DNA of 63,167 bases, from NCBI GenBank assembly GCA_028875855.1, contig JAGWVA010000015.1, positions 1 to 63,167 on the forward strand, in the 5' to 3' direction. This DNA comes from Paracoccaceae bacterium. GTDB lineage: Bacteria; Pseudomonadota; Alphaproteobacteria; Rhodobacterales; Rhodobacteraceae. A program made the translations under genes and the position numbers. Below the pieces are notes generated by a model, which was given only the letters and a program-made list of their open reading frames with translations, searched no databases and had not been told where the DNA came from. Shown here piece by piece: positions 1-8,909 of this stretch; positions within the stretch are counted from its first letter, which is position 1; each line of letters opens with the position of its first letter.

Positions 1-849
1 GGTCGCGTCATGGCCGGTCTCCAGCCCGAACTTCGTGCCGCGGTCGTAAACCAGGTTGTATTCGGCATAAAGCCCGCGATGGATCAGCTGCGCCTCGCGG
101 TCCGCGTCCGACCATGCGGCGTCGCGCCGCCGCTCGGTCACGCCGAGGAAGGCGGGCAGGAAGGCGCGGCCCACGTCCTGCGTGAAGGCGAAATCCGCCT
201 CCCAGTCGCCGGTGTTCAGATCGTCGTAGAAGATGCCGCCCACGCCCCGCGCGCGGCCCCGGTGGGGGACAAAGAAATACTCGTCCGCCCAGGCCTTGAA
301 GCGGGGGTAGTAGTCGGGCGAATGGCGGTCGCAATGCTCTTTCAGGACGCCGTGGAAGAAGGCGGTATCATCGGCATATTCGATGCAGGGATTGAGATCG
401 GACCCGCCGCCGAACCACCACGCCCCCGGTGTCCAGAACATCCGCGTGTTCATGTGGACCGCCGCCGTATGCGGGTTCTGCATATGGGCCACAAGGCTGA
501 TGCCCGAGGCCCAGAACCGCGGGTCTTCCGCCATGCCCGGCACGCCGCGCGCGGCCATCGCGGCCTGTGCCCTTGGCCCGAGCGTGCCATGCACGGTCGA
601 GATGTTGACGCCGACCTTCTCGAACACCCGGCCGCCGCGCATCACGCTCATCAGCCCGCCGCCCGCATCCGATCCGTCGTCCGAGGCGCGGCGGGTCTCG
701 CTCACCTCGAAGCGGCCGGCGGGACGGTCGGCGAAGGGGCCGGTGGACTGGGTATCTTCCAGCGCCTCGAAGGCGGCGACGATCTGGTTCCTGAGCTCGC
801 GGAACCACGCTGCGGCCCGCGCCTTCTGGTCCCTCATGTCGTCCGTCAT
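1..849 (-). CDS. hemF: Oxygen-dependent coproporphyrinogen III oxidase (3' end outside window)
   Basis: Converts coproporphyrinogen III to protoporphyrinogen IX with O2 in cytoplasmic haem synthesis. The reading frame is open to the window edge, so about 283 residues are present of the roughly 300 usual for the family and only the C-terminus is missing. It begins MTDDMRDQKA and shows conserved HemF stretches: RGGRVFEKVGVN, the HMNTRMFWTPG segment, and WWFGGGSDLNP. An in-frame second Met lies four codons later, so the start could be 12 bases shorter. No TTGA-N6-TCAA box is seen upstream, in contrast to the oxygen-independent hemN at 16215, which fits a division of labour between aerobic and anaerobic enzymes. 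Confidence 0.95.
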   Translation of the reverse strand, partial: MTDDMRDQKARAAAWFRELRNQIVAAFEALEDTQSTGPFADRPAGRFEVSETRRASDDGSDAGGGLMSVMRGGRVFEKVGVNISTVHGTLGPRAQAAMAARGVPGMAEDPRFWASGISLVAHMQNPHTAAVHMNTRMFWTPGAWWFGGGSDLNPCIEYADDTAFFHGVLKEHCDRHSPDYYPRFKAWADEYFFVPHRGRARGVGGIFYDDLNTGDWEADFAFTQDVGRAFLPAFLGVTERRRDAAWSDADREAQLIHRGLYAEYNLVYDRGTKFGLETGHDAT

Positions 850-977
850 GTCGCAGCCTTCCCATCCTGTCCACGCAAGGGCACTGTCATGCCAAAGCGC
901 TTCAGGGTTCAAGAACGATTTCGCTTTTCACGGCTTCGGCGACGCGCGACAATGAGCGAAACGAAGCGAAGGTTTCC

Positions 978-1361
978 ATGCGCGCGCTTGTCCTTCTTCT
1001 GCCCCTCGGGCTTCTGGTCTCCGCCTGCGCCACGCCGCGGGAAAGCTGCATCGCGGATGCGACGCGCGATCAGGTCGTGGTGAACCATCTGGTCGCGCAA
1101 CTGGAAACCGACCTCGCCCGCGGCTACGGGATGAAGACGGTGCAGGTCGTGACGCCGGTATGGCGCCCCTGCCGCTGGAACCACCGGCCCGGCGCGCCGA
1201 CGATGTGCTGGTATGACGATGTCAGCACCGAGCAGAAGCCCGTCGCCATCGATCTGACGGCGACGAAGGCGCGGCTGGTCGAGTTGAGGGCCAAGCAGGC
1301 CGAGCTTGCCCGGACCACGCCCACCCGCGTCGCGGCCTGTCAGGCACAGTTCCCGCAGTAG
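978..1361 (+). CDS. Small putative lipoprotein of unknown function
   Basis: Encodes 127 residues. The N-terminus is a lipoprotein signal: MRA, a Leu-rich hydrophobic core, then the lipobox LVSAC with Cys17 as the predicted lipidated residue, so an outer- or inner-membrane-anchored periplasmic protein is expected. The mature part contains four further cysteines, a Trp/Pro/Cys-rich centre (WRPCRWN, TMCWYDD) and a C-terminal charged helix that could form a short coiled coil. I do not recognise a family. It sits divergently from hemF and converges on the methyltransferase gene, whose stop is only three bases away. Function unknown. Confidence 0.75.
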   Translation: MRALVLLLPLGLLVSACATPRESCIADATRDQVVVNHLVAQLETDLARGYGMKTVQVVTPVWRPCRWNHRPGAPTMCWYDDVSTEQKPVAIDLTATKARLVELRAKQAELARTTPTRVAACQAQFPQ

Positions 1362-1363
1362 GG

Positions 1364-2365
1364 TCAGGTCCGGATCGGGCGCGCCGCGCGGGTCAGCCGG
1401 AACCGGCTGTCGCCGCCGATCTCCTCGACCTCGCGGAAGCGCTCGCGCAGAAGCGCCTCGTAGGGCAGATGGCGGTTCGCGACCATCCAGAGCGTTCCGG
1501 ACGTCGTCAGCATCCCGGCCGCCGCGCGGATGAAGGCAAGGCCAAGCGCGGGATCGGCCGCGCGGCCGCTGTGGAACGGCGGGTTCATGACAACGGCATC
1601 GACCGGGCCGATCTGCGCCGCCGCTTTTGCATCCGTGGCATCGGCCCAATGGAAGACCGCGCGCGGATCGGTGACGTTCTCGCGCGCGCAGTCCAGCGCC
1701 GCGGCATCCGCCTCGACAAGGTGCACCTCGGCAACACCGTCTCGGGTCAGCACCTCGCGCGAGAGATAGCCCCAGCCCGCGCCCAGATCGGCCACGCGAC
1801 GCGGCAGTTTCTGCGGCAGCGCCGCGGCCAGCAGGGCCGAGCCGGGATCGATCCCGTCGGCCGAGAAGACGCCCGGCAGCGTCTTCAGCCCCCCGGGCAA
1901 AACCGTCGGCTGCGCCTGCCACGGTGCCAGCACCCAGGCCGGCGGCGCGTGCATCACGGCAAGCTTGCCATGCGCCTTGGCCAGAGCCTCCCCCACGGGG
2001 GCGAGCTTGCGCAGGTCGGAAATCGCGGAATCGATGCCGTCGGTCTTCTGACCGTCCACGACCAGCGGCGCGCCTTCGGGCAGGTGCGCCGCTGCCGCCG
2101 CGATCAGGGCGCGCGCCTCGGCCCGCGCGCGGGGCAGGCATACGACGGCGGCGGCATAGCTGCCCTCGGGTTCCGTCGCACAGGCATAGCCCTGCGCGGC
2201 AAAGGCATCATGGTCCGGCTTGAACCCCGTGATCACCCGCACCCGGTCACGACCGAGCGGCGCGAGATCGTCGCCCGCCTTCGGATGAAAGACCGCAACC
2301 GGCCCTTCGGACGGCAGCACAAGCGCGCCGCTGTCCAGCGCAAGGGAAAGACGGGTTGAACGCAT
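1364..2365 (-). CDS. RsmC-like class I SAM-dependent methyltransferase
   Basis: A 333-residue protein with a degenerate N-terminal half and a C-terminal Rossmann methyltransferase domain. The SAM-binding motif DLGAGWG is at residues 193-199 and the catalytic motif NPPFHSG at 261-267. NPPF is the signature of base N-methyltransferases, and NPPFH is characteristic of RsmC/RlmG enzymes that make m2G in rRNA (RsmC: 16S G1207). The length and two-domain layout also match RsmC. The exact rRNA target is inferred from the family. It lies 15 bases downstream of clpS on the same strand and may be co-transcribed. Confidence 0.85.
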   Translation of the reverse strand: MRSTRLSLALDSGALVLPSEGPVAVFHPKAGDDLAPLGRDRVRVITGFKPDHDAFAAQGYACATEPEGSYAAAVVCLPRARAEARALIAAAAAHLPEGAPLVVDGQKTDGIDSAISDLRKLAPVGEALAKAHGKLAVMHAPPAWVLAPWQAQPTVLPGGLKTLPGVFSADGIDPGSALLAAALPQKLPRRVADLGAGWGYLSREVLTRDGVAEVHLVEADAAALDCARENVTDPRAVFHWADATDAKAAAQIGPVDAVVMNPPFHSGRAADPALGLAFIRAAAGMLTTSGTLWMVANRHLPYEALLRERFREVEEIGGDSRFRLTRAARPIRT

Positions 2366-2380
2366 GGGCGGACCGGAGTC

Positions 2381-2722
2381 CTATTCCTTTTCCATCGTGC
2401 ATTGCAGCGGATGCTGGTGACGGCGCGCGAAATCCATCACCTGCGCGACCTTGGTCTCTGCAACTTCGAAGGAGAACACGCCGACGACGGCAAGGCCCTT
2501 CTTGTGGACCGTCAGCATGATCTCGAACGCCTGCGCATGGTTCATGCCGAAGAACCGCTCCAGCACATGGACAACGAATTCCATCGGCGTGTAGTCGTCG
2601 TTCAGGAGCAGCACCTTGTACATCGGCGGGCGCTGCGTCTTGGTCCGGGTCTTGGTCAGCACCGAAGCCTCGCCGTCACGGCTGTCCTTCTTGCCGGACA
2701 TCATGAAGGGTGACAGGGTCAT
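2381..2722 (-). CDS. clpS: ATP-dependent Clp protease adaptor ClpS
   Basis: A 113-residue adaptor that delivers N-degron substrates to ClpAP. The core begins after a flexible N-terminal tail of about 30 residues (needed in the family for ClpA delivery). It contains [17 protein letters not shown], the substrate-pocket and ClpA-binding region, and ends with the ClpS-typical [19 protein letters not shown]. The start MTLSPF is preferred because a GGAA-type ribosome site lies 7 bases upstream; the internal Met7/Met8 pair has none. Upstream, divergently, is a HAD hydrolase gene. Confidence 0.95.
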   Translation of the reverse strand: MTLSPFMMSGKKDSRDGEASVLTKTRTKTQRPPMYKVLLLNDDYTPMEFVVHVLERFFGMNHAQAFEIMLTVHKKGLAVVGVFSFEVAETKVAQVMDFARRHQHPLQCTMEKE

Positions 2723-2821
2723 GGGCGTTCCGTGGACTCGGGTTCAGGCTCGGGAGCATCATATAACCCCGAAAGGGGCCGAGAAAAGAGGCCGGTTGCC
2801 CAAAGGCGCCGGGAGTTCGCC

Positions 2822-3538
2822 ATGACTGCCACGCTGACGACGATCGGTTTCGATGCCGACGACACGCTTTGGCAGAACGAACGCTTCTTTCGCCTGACGC
2901 AGGCGCGGTTTGCCGGGCTGCTGTCCGACTTCGCGGACCCCGACCACCTGCACGACCGCCTGATCGCGGCCGAGCGGCGCAACATCGGCCGCTACGGTTT
3001 CGGCATCAAGGGATTCGTCCTGTCGATGATCGAAACCGCGATCGAGGTGACCGAAGAAAAGGTGCCGGCGCGTGTCATCGCCGAGCTGATCTCCGCCGGG
3101 CAGGAGATGCTGTCCCACCCGATCGAGCTGCTGCCCGCCGCGCGCGAGGTGGTCGAGGCCCTGTCGGACGACTTCCGGCTGGTGCTGATCACCAAGGGCG
3201 ACCTGCTCGATCAGGAACGCAAGCTTGCCCAATCCGGTCTGGGCGAGCTGTTCGACGGCGTCGAGATCGTCAGCCAGAAGACGCCCGCCGTCTATGCCGA
3301 GATCTTCGCCCGCCACGGCGACGGGGCGGGACGCGGGCTGATGGTCGGCAATTCGCTGCGCTCCGACGTCATCCCCATGATCGCCGCCGGAGGATGGGGC
3401 GTGCATGTCCCCCATGACCTGACCTGGGCCCTTGAAGAGGCCGAGCCGCCCGAACACGAAGCCCGCTTTTGCCGCATCGCGAGCCTTGCCGAGCTGCCCA
3501 CAACCGTCGCGGGCGTCACTGGCTGGCAACAGATGTGA
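2822..3538 (+). CDS. HAD-family hydrolase
   Basis: A 238-residue haloacid-dehalogenase-superfamily phosphatase. Motif I is near the N-terminus (GFDADDTLW, nucleophile Asp and acid/base Asp), motif II is LVLITKGD, a catalytic Lys is in SQKTP, and the motif III region is MVGNSLRSDVIPMIAAG. The cap after motif I is helical (C1 type). I start it at the ATG at 2822, since the family core begins only seven residues later and the longer in-frame extension reads as spacer. Substrate unknown. It is a single gene upstream of the carboxypeptidase. Confidence 0.85.
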   Translation: MTATLTTIGFDADDTLWQNERFFRLTQARFAGLLSDFADPDHLHDRLIAAERRNIGRYGFGIKGFVLSMIETAIEVTEEKVPARVIAELISAGQEMLSHPIELLPAAREVVEALSDDFRLVLITKGDLLDQERKLAQSGLGELFDGVEIVSQKTPAVYAEIFARHGDGAGRGLMVGNSLRSDVIPMIAAGGWGVHVPHDLTWALEEAEPPEHEARFCRIASLAELPTTVAGVTGWQQM

Positions 3539-3674
3539 TAAATCGCAATTTTTGTGCGAATCATGCGGAAACTCTTTTTGCGGAAGGGTTTCCGGGCGGA
3601 CCTTCATCTGTTATCGTCGGTTCAAGCAGATAAGCCCGAGAAACGGGCGTCGAGGCAGGAAAGGGGCGAGGACG

Positions 3675-5249
3675 GTGCAGGCACGTCTGGGTCAGTGGGT
3701 GCGCAACCGCGGGCTTGCGTTCCTCTTGTTCATCCTGAGCATGTTGGCGCCGCTTGCGGCCTCCGCCGCGCCCTATGCGGCGCTGGTCATGGATGCGCGC
3801 AACGGCAAGATCCTTTACGAGGATAATGCGGACACGCGGCTGCATCCGGCCTCGCTGACCAAGATGCTGACCCTTTACATCACCTTCGACGCGATCCGGC
3901 GGGGCGAGATCACGCTGGACACGCCGATCAAGGTGACCGCCCATGCCGCCGGGCAGGAACCCTCGCGCCTCGGGCTGCGTCCGGGCGAGGTGATCGCGCT
4001 GCGCTACCTGATCCGCGCCGCAGCGGTGAAATCGGCCAACGATGCGGCGGCGGCGATCGGCGATGCCCTTGGCGGCAGCGAGGCAGGTTTTGCCGAACGC
4101 ATGAACGCGGCTGCCAAGGCGCTTGGCATGATGCATTCGACGTTCAAGAACGCAAACGGCCTGACCCGGCAGGGCCACCTGTCCACCGCGCATGACATGG
4201 CCATCCTCGCGCGGCACCTGATCTACGACTTCCCCGACTACTACAACATCTTCTCGCGCCGCGAGACCTTCGCCGGGATCGCGACGGTTTACAGCACGAA
4301 CGCCAAGTTCCTGAATGCCTACAGCGGCGCCGACGGGATCAAGACCGGCTTTACCTGGGCATCCGGGTTCAACCTCGTGGCCTCGGCGAAACGCGGCAAC
4401 AAGCGGGTGATCGGCGTCATCTTCGGGGGCACCTCGACGGACGAGCGGAACCACAAGATGATGAAGCTGCTCGACCTCGGGTTCTCGCGCGTGCCGGAGA
4501 ACGAGCCGCTGCGGGCGCCGGTCCGCCCGATCCTTGGCCCGCTGAAGGGGCCTGCGGTGCTCGTGGCGCAAAACACCGCTCCGGCGCCGGCCACGCCCGC
4601 CGTGCGTCCTGCCGTGCGACCCGGCGACCTGCCGGCACCCGCTGCCGCATCCACGGTCACGCAGGTCGCCCAGGTCGCCGCCGCTGCAAAGCCCGCCCCG
4701 CAGGCGATCGCGTCGCTGGCGGCCTCCCCTGCCCCCGCGCCGCGACCGGCCGCGGTCGCTGCCGCTGTGGCGGCTGCCCCCGTCACCCCCGAGCCGCGCC
4801 CGGCCGCGCCGCTTCAGGTGGCAAGCGCCGACCGCGCCGCCCCGCCGGGCCCCACCAAGGTCGAGGACGTTCAGCAGACCTCGTCGGAGCCGGCCCCGCC
4901 GCAGCCCAAGAAAAAGCCCGAGCCAGAGGTGATCTATGCCTCGACGGCAAAGGCCGCCCCGGCGCCGAAAGCGGACGGATCGCCCGAGATCGTCAGCAGA
5001 ATGTCCACCTCGGGCGGGCGGGACTGGGCGGTGACCATCGGGCGCTACAATTCCAAGTACATCGCCGACAAGACCCTGATGGAGGTCGCCCTGTCCGAGC
5101 CGATGATCCTCGCCAATGCGCTGCGCAAGGTCGTCCGCCGCCCCACCGGTTTCGAGGCCGATTTCCTTGGCCTGACGCATGACGAGGCCGATCTGGCCTG
5201 CGCCCGGCTTCAGGCCCGCGCCGTCCCCTGCTTCGCGCTTTCCCCCTGA
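3675..5249 (+). CDS. D-alanyl-D-alanine carboxypeptidase (S11 family) with SPOR-like C-terminus
   Basis: Trims the terminal D-Ala of peptidoglycan pentapeptides in the periplasm (PBP5/DacA-like). With the GTG start at 3675 the product has 524 residues: a signal peptide (GLAFLLFILSMLAPLAASA), then the serine peptidase domain with SLTK at 60-63 (nucleophile Ser60), SAN at 120-122 and KTG at 223-225. A linker of about 170 residues rich in Ala and Pro follows, then a C-terminal SPOR-like domain beginning DWAVTIGRYNSK and ending CARLQARAVPCFALSP. SPOR domains bind denuded glycan at septa. The GTG is chosen because it follows a purine-rich GGCGAGGA and gives a clean signal peptide; longer in-frame extensions overlap the HAD gene. 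Confidence 0.9.
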   Translation: MQARLGQWVRNRGLAFLLFILSMLAPLAASAAPYAALVMDARNGKILYEDNADTRLHPASLTKMLTLYITFDAIRRGEITLDTPIKVTAHAAGQEPSRLGLRPGEVIALRYLIRAAAVKSANDAAAAIGDALGGSEAGFAERMNAAAKALGMMHSTFKNANGLTRQGHLSTAHDMAILARHLIYDFPDYYNIFSRRETFAGIATVYSTNAKFLNAYSGADGIKTGFTWASGFNLVASAKRGNKRVIGVIFGGTSTDERNHKMMKLLDLGFSRVPENEPLRAPVRPILGPLKGPAVLVAQNTAPAPATPAVRPAVRPGDLPAPAAASTVTQVAQVAAAAKPAPQAIASLAASPAPAPRPAAVAAAVAAAPVTPEPRPAAPLQVASADRAAPPGPTKVEDVQQTSSEPAPPQPKKKPEPEVIYASTAKAAPAPKADGSPEIVSRMSTSGGRDWAVTIGRYNSKYIADKTLMEVALSEPMILANALRKVVRRPTGFEADFLGLTHDEADLACARLQARAVPCFALSP

Positions 5250-5312
5250 GAGCGCAAAGCCCGCTTGCGCCGCTGCCGCCAACCGGGCAGGAAGGGGCAA
5301 ACGGAGGTTTCC

Positions 5313-6005
5313 ATGTCAGATTTCGTGATCCCTGCCCCTTTGCAGGCCAGCGTTGCCGTGGCCGGCACCGACGCCCGTTTTCCTGTCCGCCGCATCTTCT
5401 GCGTCGGGCGCAACTATGCCGAGCATGCGCGCGAGATGGGCAATGACCCGGACCGCGAGCCGCCGTTCTTCTTCACCAAGCCCGCCGATGCGCTGGTCGC
5501 GGCGACTGCCACGATCCCCTACCCGCCCGCGACCGAGAACCTGCATTTCGAGGCGGAACTGGTCGTCGCCATCGGCAAGGGCGGCAAGGCGATCGACGAG
5601 GGCGCGGCGCTTGGCCATGTCTGGGGCTACGCGGCCGGCAACGATCTGACTCGGCGCGATCTGCAGGCCGAAGCGAAATCCCTGCGCCGGCCGTGGGACA
5701 TGGCGAAGGGCTTCGACCTGTCCGCCGTCTGCGGTGAGCTGGTTGCGGTTTCGTCCGCGGGCCATCCCCCTGCCTCGGCCACCATCACCTGCACCGTCAA
5801 CGGCGAGACGCGGCAAAGCGCGACGCTGGGCGACATGATCTGGCCGGTGCCCGCGATCATCGCCTACCTCTCGCGGCTGGTGGAATTGCAGCCGGGCGAC
5901 CTGATCTACACCGGCACGCCTGCGGGCGTCGGCGCGATCAAGGCGGGCGATGTGTGCCGCGTCTCCATCGACGGGCTGGGCGCGGTCACGACGACCATCG
6001 CCTGA
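5313..6005 (+). CDS. Fumarylacetoacetate hydrolase family protein
   Basis: A 230-residue FAH-superfamily enzyme, the size of the single-domain members that hydrolyse C-C bonds (fumarylpyruvate hydrolase, acylpyruvases) or decarboxylate oxaloacetate. Visible signatures are IFCVGRNYAEHAREMG, the FFFTKPADAL loop, the metal-ligand segment HFEAELVVAIGKGGK and the C-terminal GDLIYTGTPAGVG. The ATG follows a good ribosome site (ACGGAGG). It stands alone downstream of the carboxypeptidase and converges on ccoS. The family is certain, the substrate is not. Confidence 0.88.
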   Translation: MSDFVIPAPLQASVAVAGTDARFPVRRIFCVGRNYAEHAREMGNDPDREPPFFFTKPADALVAATATIPYPPATENLHFEAELVVAIGKGGKAIDEGAALGHVWGYAAGNDLTRRDLQAEAKSLRRPWDMAKGFDLSAVCGELVAVSSAGHPPASATITCTVNGETRQSATLGDMIWPVPAIIAYLSRLVELQPGDLIYTGTPAGVGAIKAGDVCRVSIDGLGAVTTTIA

Positions 6006-6008
6006 CGC

Positions 6009-6170
6009 TCAGTCCGCCTTGGGGTGGTCGTCGTAATCCGTGCGCAGGATGCGGCGGGCATTGCCCTCGGGGTCGTCATACTGGTCGCTGTGCAGCGACC
6101 AGATGAAGGCCATCAGACCAATGCCGCCAAGCATCAGGGAGATCGGGATCAGGTAGGCAAGAACGGTCAT
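6009..6170 (-). CDS. ccoS: cbb3-type oxidase assembly protein CcoS
   Basis: A 53-residue protein read directly from the sequence. It begins MTVLAYLIPISLMLGG, continues with one transmembrane helix (to about residue 24, AFIWSL), then the family-typical acidic motif QYDDPEGNARRIL. CcoS is needed to insert haem and/or copper cofactors into the cbb3 oxidase in the inner membrane. It is the last gene of the ccoG-H-I-S assembly operon; its start lies only four bases past the ccoI stop. It converges on the FAH gene three bases away. Confidence 0.95.
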   Translation of the reverse strand: MTVLAYLIPISLMLGGIGLMAFIWSLHSDQYDDPEGNARRILRTDYDDHPKAD

Positions 6171-6174
6171 CGGG

Positions 6175-8367
6175 CTACCGCAATCTGAGCGCGTTGAGGG
6201 ATACCGTAATCGACGAGGCCGACATCGCCAAGGCCGCCATCAGCGGCGTGGCAAGACCGAGCATCGCCAGAGGGACGGCCACGAGGTTGTAAAGAGCCGA
6301 GACGCCGAAGTTCTCCTTGATCCGGCGGGTCGCGCGGCGGGCCACGTCCAGCGCCTCGGCAATCGGGGCGATGTCCTGTCCCAGCAGCACGATATCGGCC
6401 GCCACCCGCGCCGCATCCAGCGCCGAGGCGGGCGAGATCGAGACATGCGCCGCCGCCAGCGCGGCCGTGTCATTCAGCCCGTCGCCGACCATCAGCACCC
6501 GGTTTCCCCCGGCGCTGAGCGCGGCGATGCGGGCGGCCTTGTCCTCGGGCAGGGCGCCCGCCGTCCAGTCGGCGATGCCCAGCCGGTCCGCGAGATCCGC
6601 AACCGCGCCGCGGCTGTCGCCGGACAACAGGCAGATCGCCTTGCCCTGCGCCTTCAGCGCGGCGACCAGCGCCTCGGCCCCCGGGCGCAGATGGTCGGTG
6701 AAGGGGATGGCCAGCGGCTTGCCCTGCCCCCGATCCAGATAGGTCGCGGTCACCTCGAGCGGCACCGCCCCGACCCATTCGGCGCGGCCAAGACGGACCG
6801 GGCGACCCTCGTGGCGGCCTTCGACGCCATAACCCGGCACCTCGCGCAGATCCGTGACCGTCGCGGGGACAAGACCCGCCGCGGACGCCGCCGTCACGAG
6901 CGCGCGGGCCAGCGGATGGGACGAGGCCGCCGCCAGCGCCGCGGCCAGCGCCACATCCTCGGGCGGCAGGTTGTGCAGGTCCACCGGCTCGGGCGCGCCC
7001 ATGGTCAGCGTGCCGGTCTTGTCGAAGACGACCGTATCGACCTCGGCCAGCCGTTCGAGCGCGGTTCCGTCCTTGATCAGCAGCCCCTTCCGGAACAGCC
7101 GCCCCGAGGCCGCCGTGACCACGGCCGGCACGGCAAGGCCAAGCGCGCAGGGGCAGGTGATGATGAGGACCGCCACGCCGATGTTCAGCGCAAGATACAG
7201 GTCGCCTTGCGAAAGCCAAAGCCAGACGAGGAAGGTCCCGAAGGCCAGAAGGTGGACGCCCGGCGCATAGATCTGCGCCGCACGGTCGGCCAGCGACGTG
7301 TAGCGGTTCTTTGCCGTCTCGGCCACGGCAACCAGATCGGCCATGCGGTGCAGCGAACTGTCCCGCCCGGCCGCCGTCACCCGCACGGTCAGCGGGCCGG
7401 TCAGGTTGACCTCGCCCGCGCTGACGGTCGCGTCCGGCCCGGTCCAGACCGGCAGGCTTTCCCCGGTCAGAAGCGACCGGTCGATCTCGCTTGTCCCGTC
7501 CACCACGACGCCATCGACGGGCATCCGCCCCCCGGGGCGCACGCGGACCAGATTGCCGGGGCGCAGGTCGGCGATGGCCACGGTGACCTCTTGCCCCCCC
7601 TCGAGCCGGATCGCGCGCGGCACTTCGAGCGCGGCCAGCTCCTCCGCGGCCGAGCGCGCGACGGCGCGCGTGCGGTAATCGAGGTAACGCCCCGCCAGCA
7701 GGAAGAAGGTCAGCGCCACGGCGGCGTCGAAATAGGTGTGCCCCTGCCCCACGGCGGTTTCATAGAACGACAGCGCCGTAGCAAGCAGGATGGCCAGCGA
7801 GATCGGCACGTCCATGCCGAGCCGCCTTGCCTTCAGGGCGGCGAGCGCGCTGCGAAAGAAGGGTTGGCCCGAGAACACGACCGTCGGCAATGCGATCGCG
7901 GCCGAGATCCATTCGAACATGATCCGCGTCGCCTGCTCCGCCCCCGACCAGATCGCCACCGACAGAAGCATGACGTTCATCATGGCAAAGCCCGCGACGG
8001 AGAGCCGCATCAGAAGCTCGCGCCACGCCTTGTCGGCGGCGGTGGAGGTCAGGGTGCCGGGATCAAGTTCGTGCGCCTCGTATCCCAGCCTGTCGAGTGC
8101 GGCGATCAGCGTCTCGGCCGTCATGTCAGGCGCAGCCGCCACGGCGACGCGCTTCAGGGTCAGGTTCACCCGCGCGTCGTGAACGCCGGGAACCTTGGCC
8201 AGCCCGCGCTCCACGGTGGACATGCAGGCCGCGCAATGGGCGGTGGGCAGCGACAGGATCAACCGCGCCTCCTTCGGCGCCGCAAGCTCGGCCAGGGCCT
8301 CGGCCGAGGGGGCCGCGGCGCAGGCCGGACAGGCGGACGGCGTGGCGCGGAGGGTCGCTGTCACCAC
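6175..8367 (-). CDS. ccoI: Copper-translocating P1B-type ATPase CcoI (FixI)
   Basis: A 730-residue inner-membrane Cu+ exporter that supplies copper for cbb3 oxidase assembly. The N-terminus has a metal-binding domain with CAAC at 45-48, plus an extra CPAC at 13-16. The P-type ATPase landmarks are in order: TGES at 301-304, the membrane CPC at 405-407, DKTGT at 449-453 (phosphorylated Asp), the SHPLARALV motif and GDGLNDTAALA. Eight membrane helices are expected. It starts one base from the ccoH stop, so translation is probably coupled. Confidence 0.97.
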   Translation of the reverse strand: MVTATLRATPSACPACAAAPSAEALAELAAPKEARLILSLPTAHCAACMSTVERGLAKVPGVHDARVNLTLKRVAVAAAPDMTAETLIAALDRLGYEAHELDPGTLTSTAADKAWRELLMRLSVAGFAMMNVMLLSVAIWSGAEQATRIMFEWISAAIALPTVVFSGQPFFRSALAALKARRLGMDVPISLAILLATALSFYETAVGQGHTYFDAAVALTFFLLAGRYLDYRTRAVARSAAEELAALEVPRAIRLEGGQEVTVAIADLRPGNLVRVRPGGRMPVDGVVVDGTSEIDRSLLTGESLPVWTGPDATVSAGEVNLTGPLTVRVTAAGRDSSLHRMADLVAVAETAKNRYTSLADRAAQIYAPGVHLLAFGTFLVWLWLSQGDLYLALNIGVAVLIITCPCALGLAVPAVVTAASGRLFRKGLLIKDGTALERLAEVDTVVFDKTGTLTMGAPEPVDLHNLPPEDVALAAALAAASSHPLARALVTAASAAGLVPATVTDLREVPGYGVEGRHEGRPVRLGRAEWVGAVPLEVTATYLDRGQGKPLAIPFTDHLRPGAEALVAALKAQGKAICLLSGDSRGAVADLADRLGIADWTAGALPEDKAARIAALSAGGNRVLMVGDGLNDTAALAAAHVSISPASALDAARVAADIVLLGQDIAPIAEALDVARRATRRIKENFGVSALYNLVAVPLAMLGLATPLMAALAMSASSITVSLNALRLR

Positions 8368-8368
8368 C

Positions 8369-8908
8369 CTACTCCGTCACGATCAGCGACAGGCGCTGAT
8401 GGAATTCCGTGCCGTCCTTGGCGCGCGCGTTGATCTTGACCATCCACTTGCCCGCCCCCAGCGACACCGGCGCGGTGAAGACCGGCCCGTTCTGCGCGAA
8501 GACGGGGCGCTGGTCGTCCTTGGCCTCGGTCGGACGCCCGACCAGCAGGCCCATCTCGGCCACCTGCGGCACATGCCCGTTCTTCCCGGCGAAGGTCACC
8601 GTCAGCGTCTTGCGGGTATAGGCAAGGTCCACCTTCCAGCCCAGAGCGATCTGCTCCTGCATGATCTTGTTGAAGGCCTGGCTTTCGTCATAGCCGTTGC
8701 CGGTCTCTTCCTCGAGGCCGGGGAAGGTATGGATCGCCTGATAGGCCATCCCGACGTTCACCGCGATCACCACGCCGAAGAAGGCCGTGACGAACACGAA
8801 GATCTTCCGGCCCGTGATCCCCTTGCGGAACAGAAGCCACATCAGACCGCCGAACAGAAGGATCAGCCCGACCACGAAAACCGCGAAAAGCTCGGTCGCC
8901 TCTGCCAT
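8369..8908 (-). CDS. ccoH: cbb3 oxidase assembly protein CcoH (FixH)
   Basis: A 179-residue membrane protein. Two N-terminal transmembrane segments can be seen (LFAVFVVGLILLFGGLMWLL and IFVFVTAFFGVVIAVNVGMA), followed by a periplasmic FixH domain with the conserved GMAYQAIHTFPGLE segment and a C-terminal beta-rich region ending GTEFHQRLSLIVTE. FixH members normally have one N-terminal anchor, so the first helix may be an added anchor. CcoH is a late assembly factor that contacts the cbb3 complex. It lies one base after ccoG and one base before ccoI. Confidence 0.93.
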   Translation of the reverse strand: MAEATELFAVFVVGLILLFGGLMWLLFRKGITGRKIFVFVTAFFGVVIAVNVGMAYQAIHTFPGLEEETGNGYDESQAFNKIMQEQIALGWKVDLAYTRKTLTVTFAGKNGHVPQVAEMGLLVGRPTEAKDDQRPVFAQNGPVFTAPVSLGAGKWMVKINARAKDGTEFHQRLSLIVTE

Positions 8909-8909
8909 C

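Noticed and set aside
900-977. Repeated TTCGCTT / AAGCGAA halves upstream of the lipoprotein gene
   Set aside because: The arms are 7 bp with a loop of about 40 and imperfect flanks. I cannot separate this from chance in GC-rich spacer.
6445-8433. A 662-codon plus-strand frame opposite ccoI
   Set aside because: High-GC antisense frame with Arg/Gly/Gln-rich, motif-free translation. ccoI on the other strand is complete and conserved.
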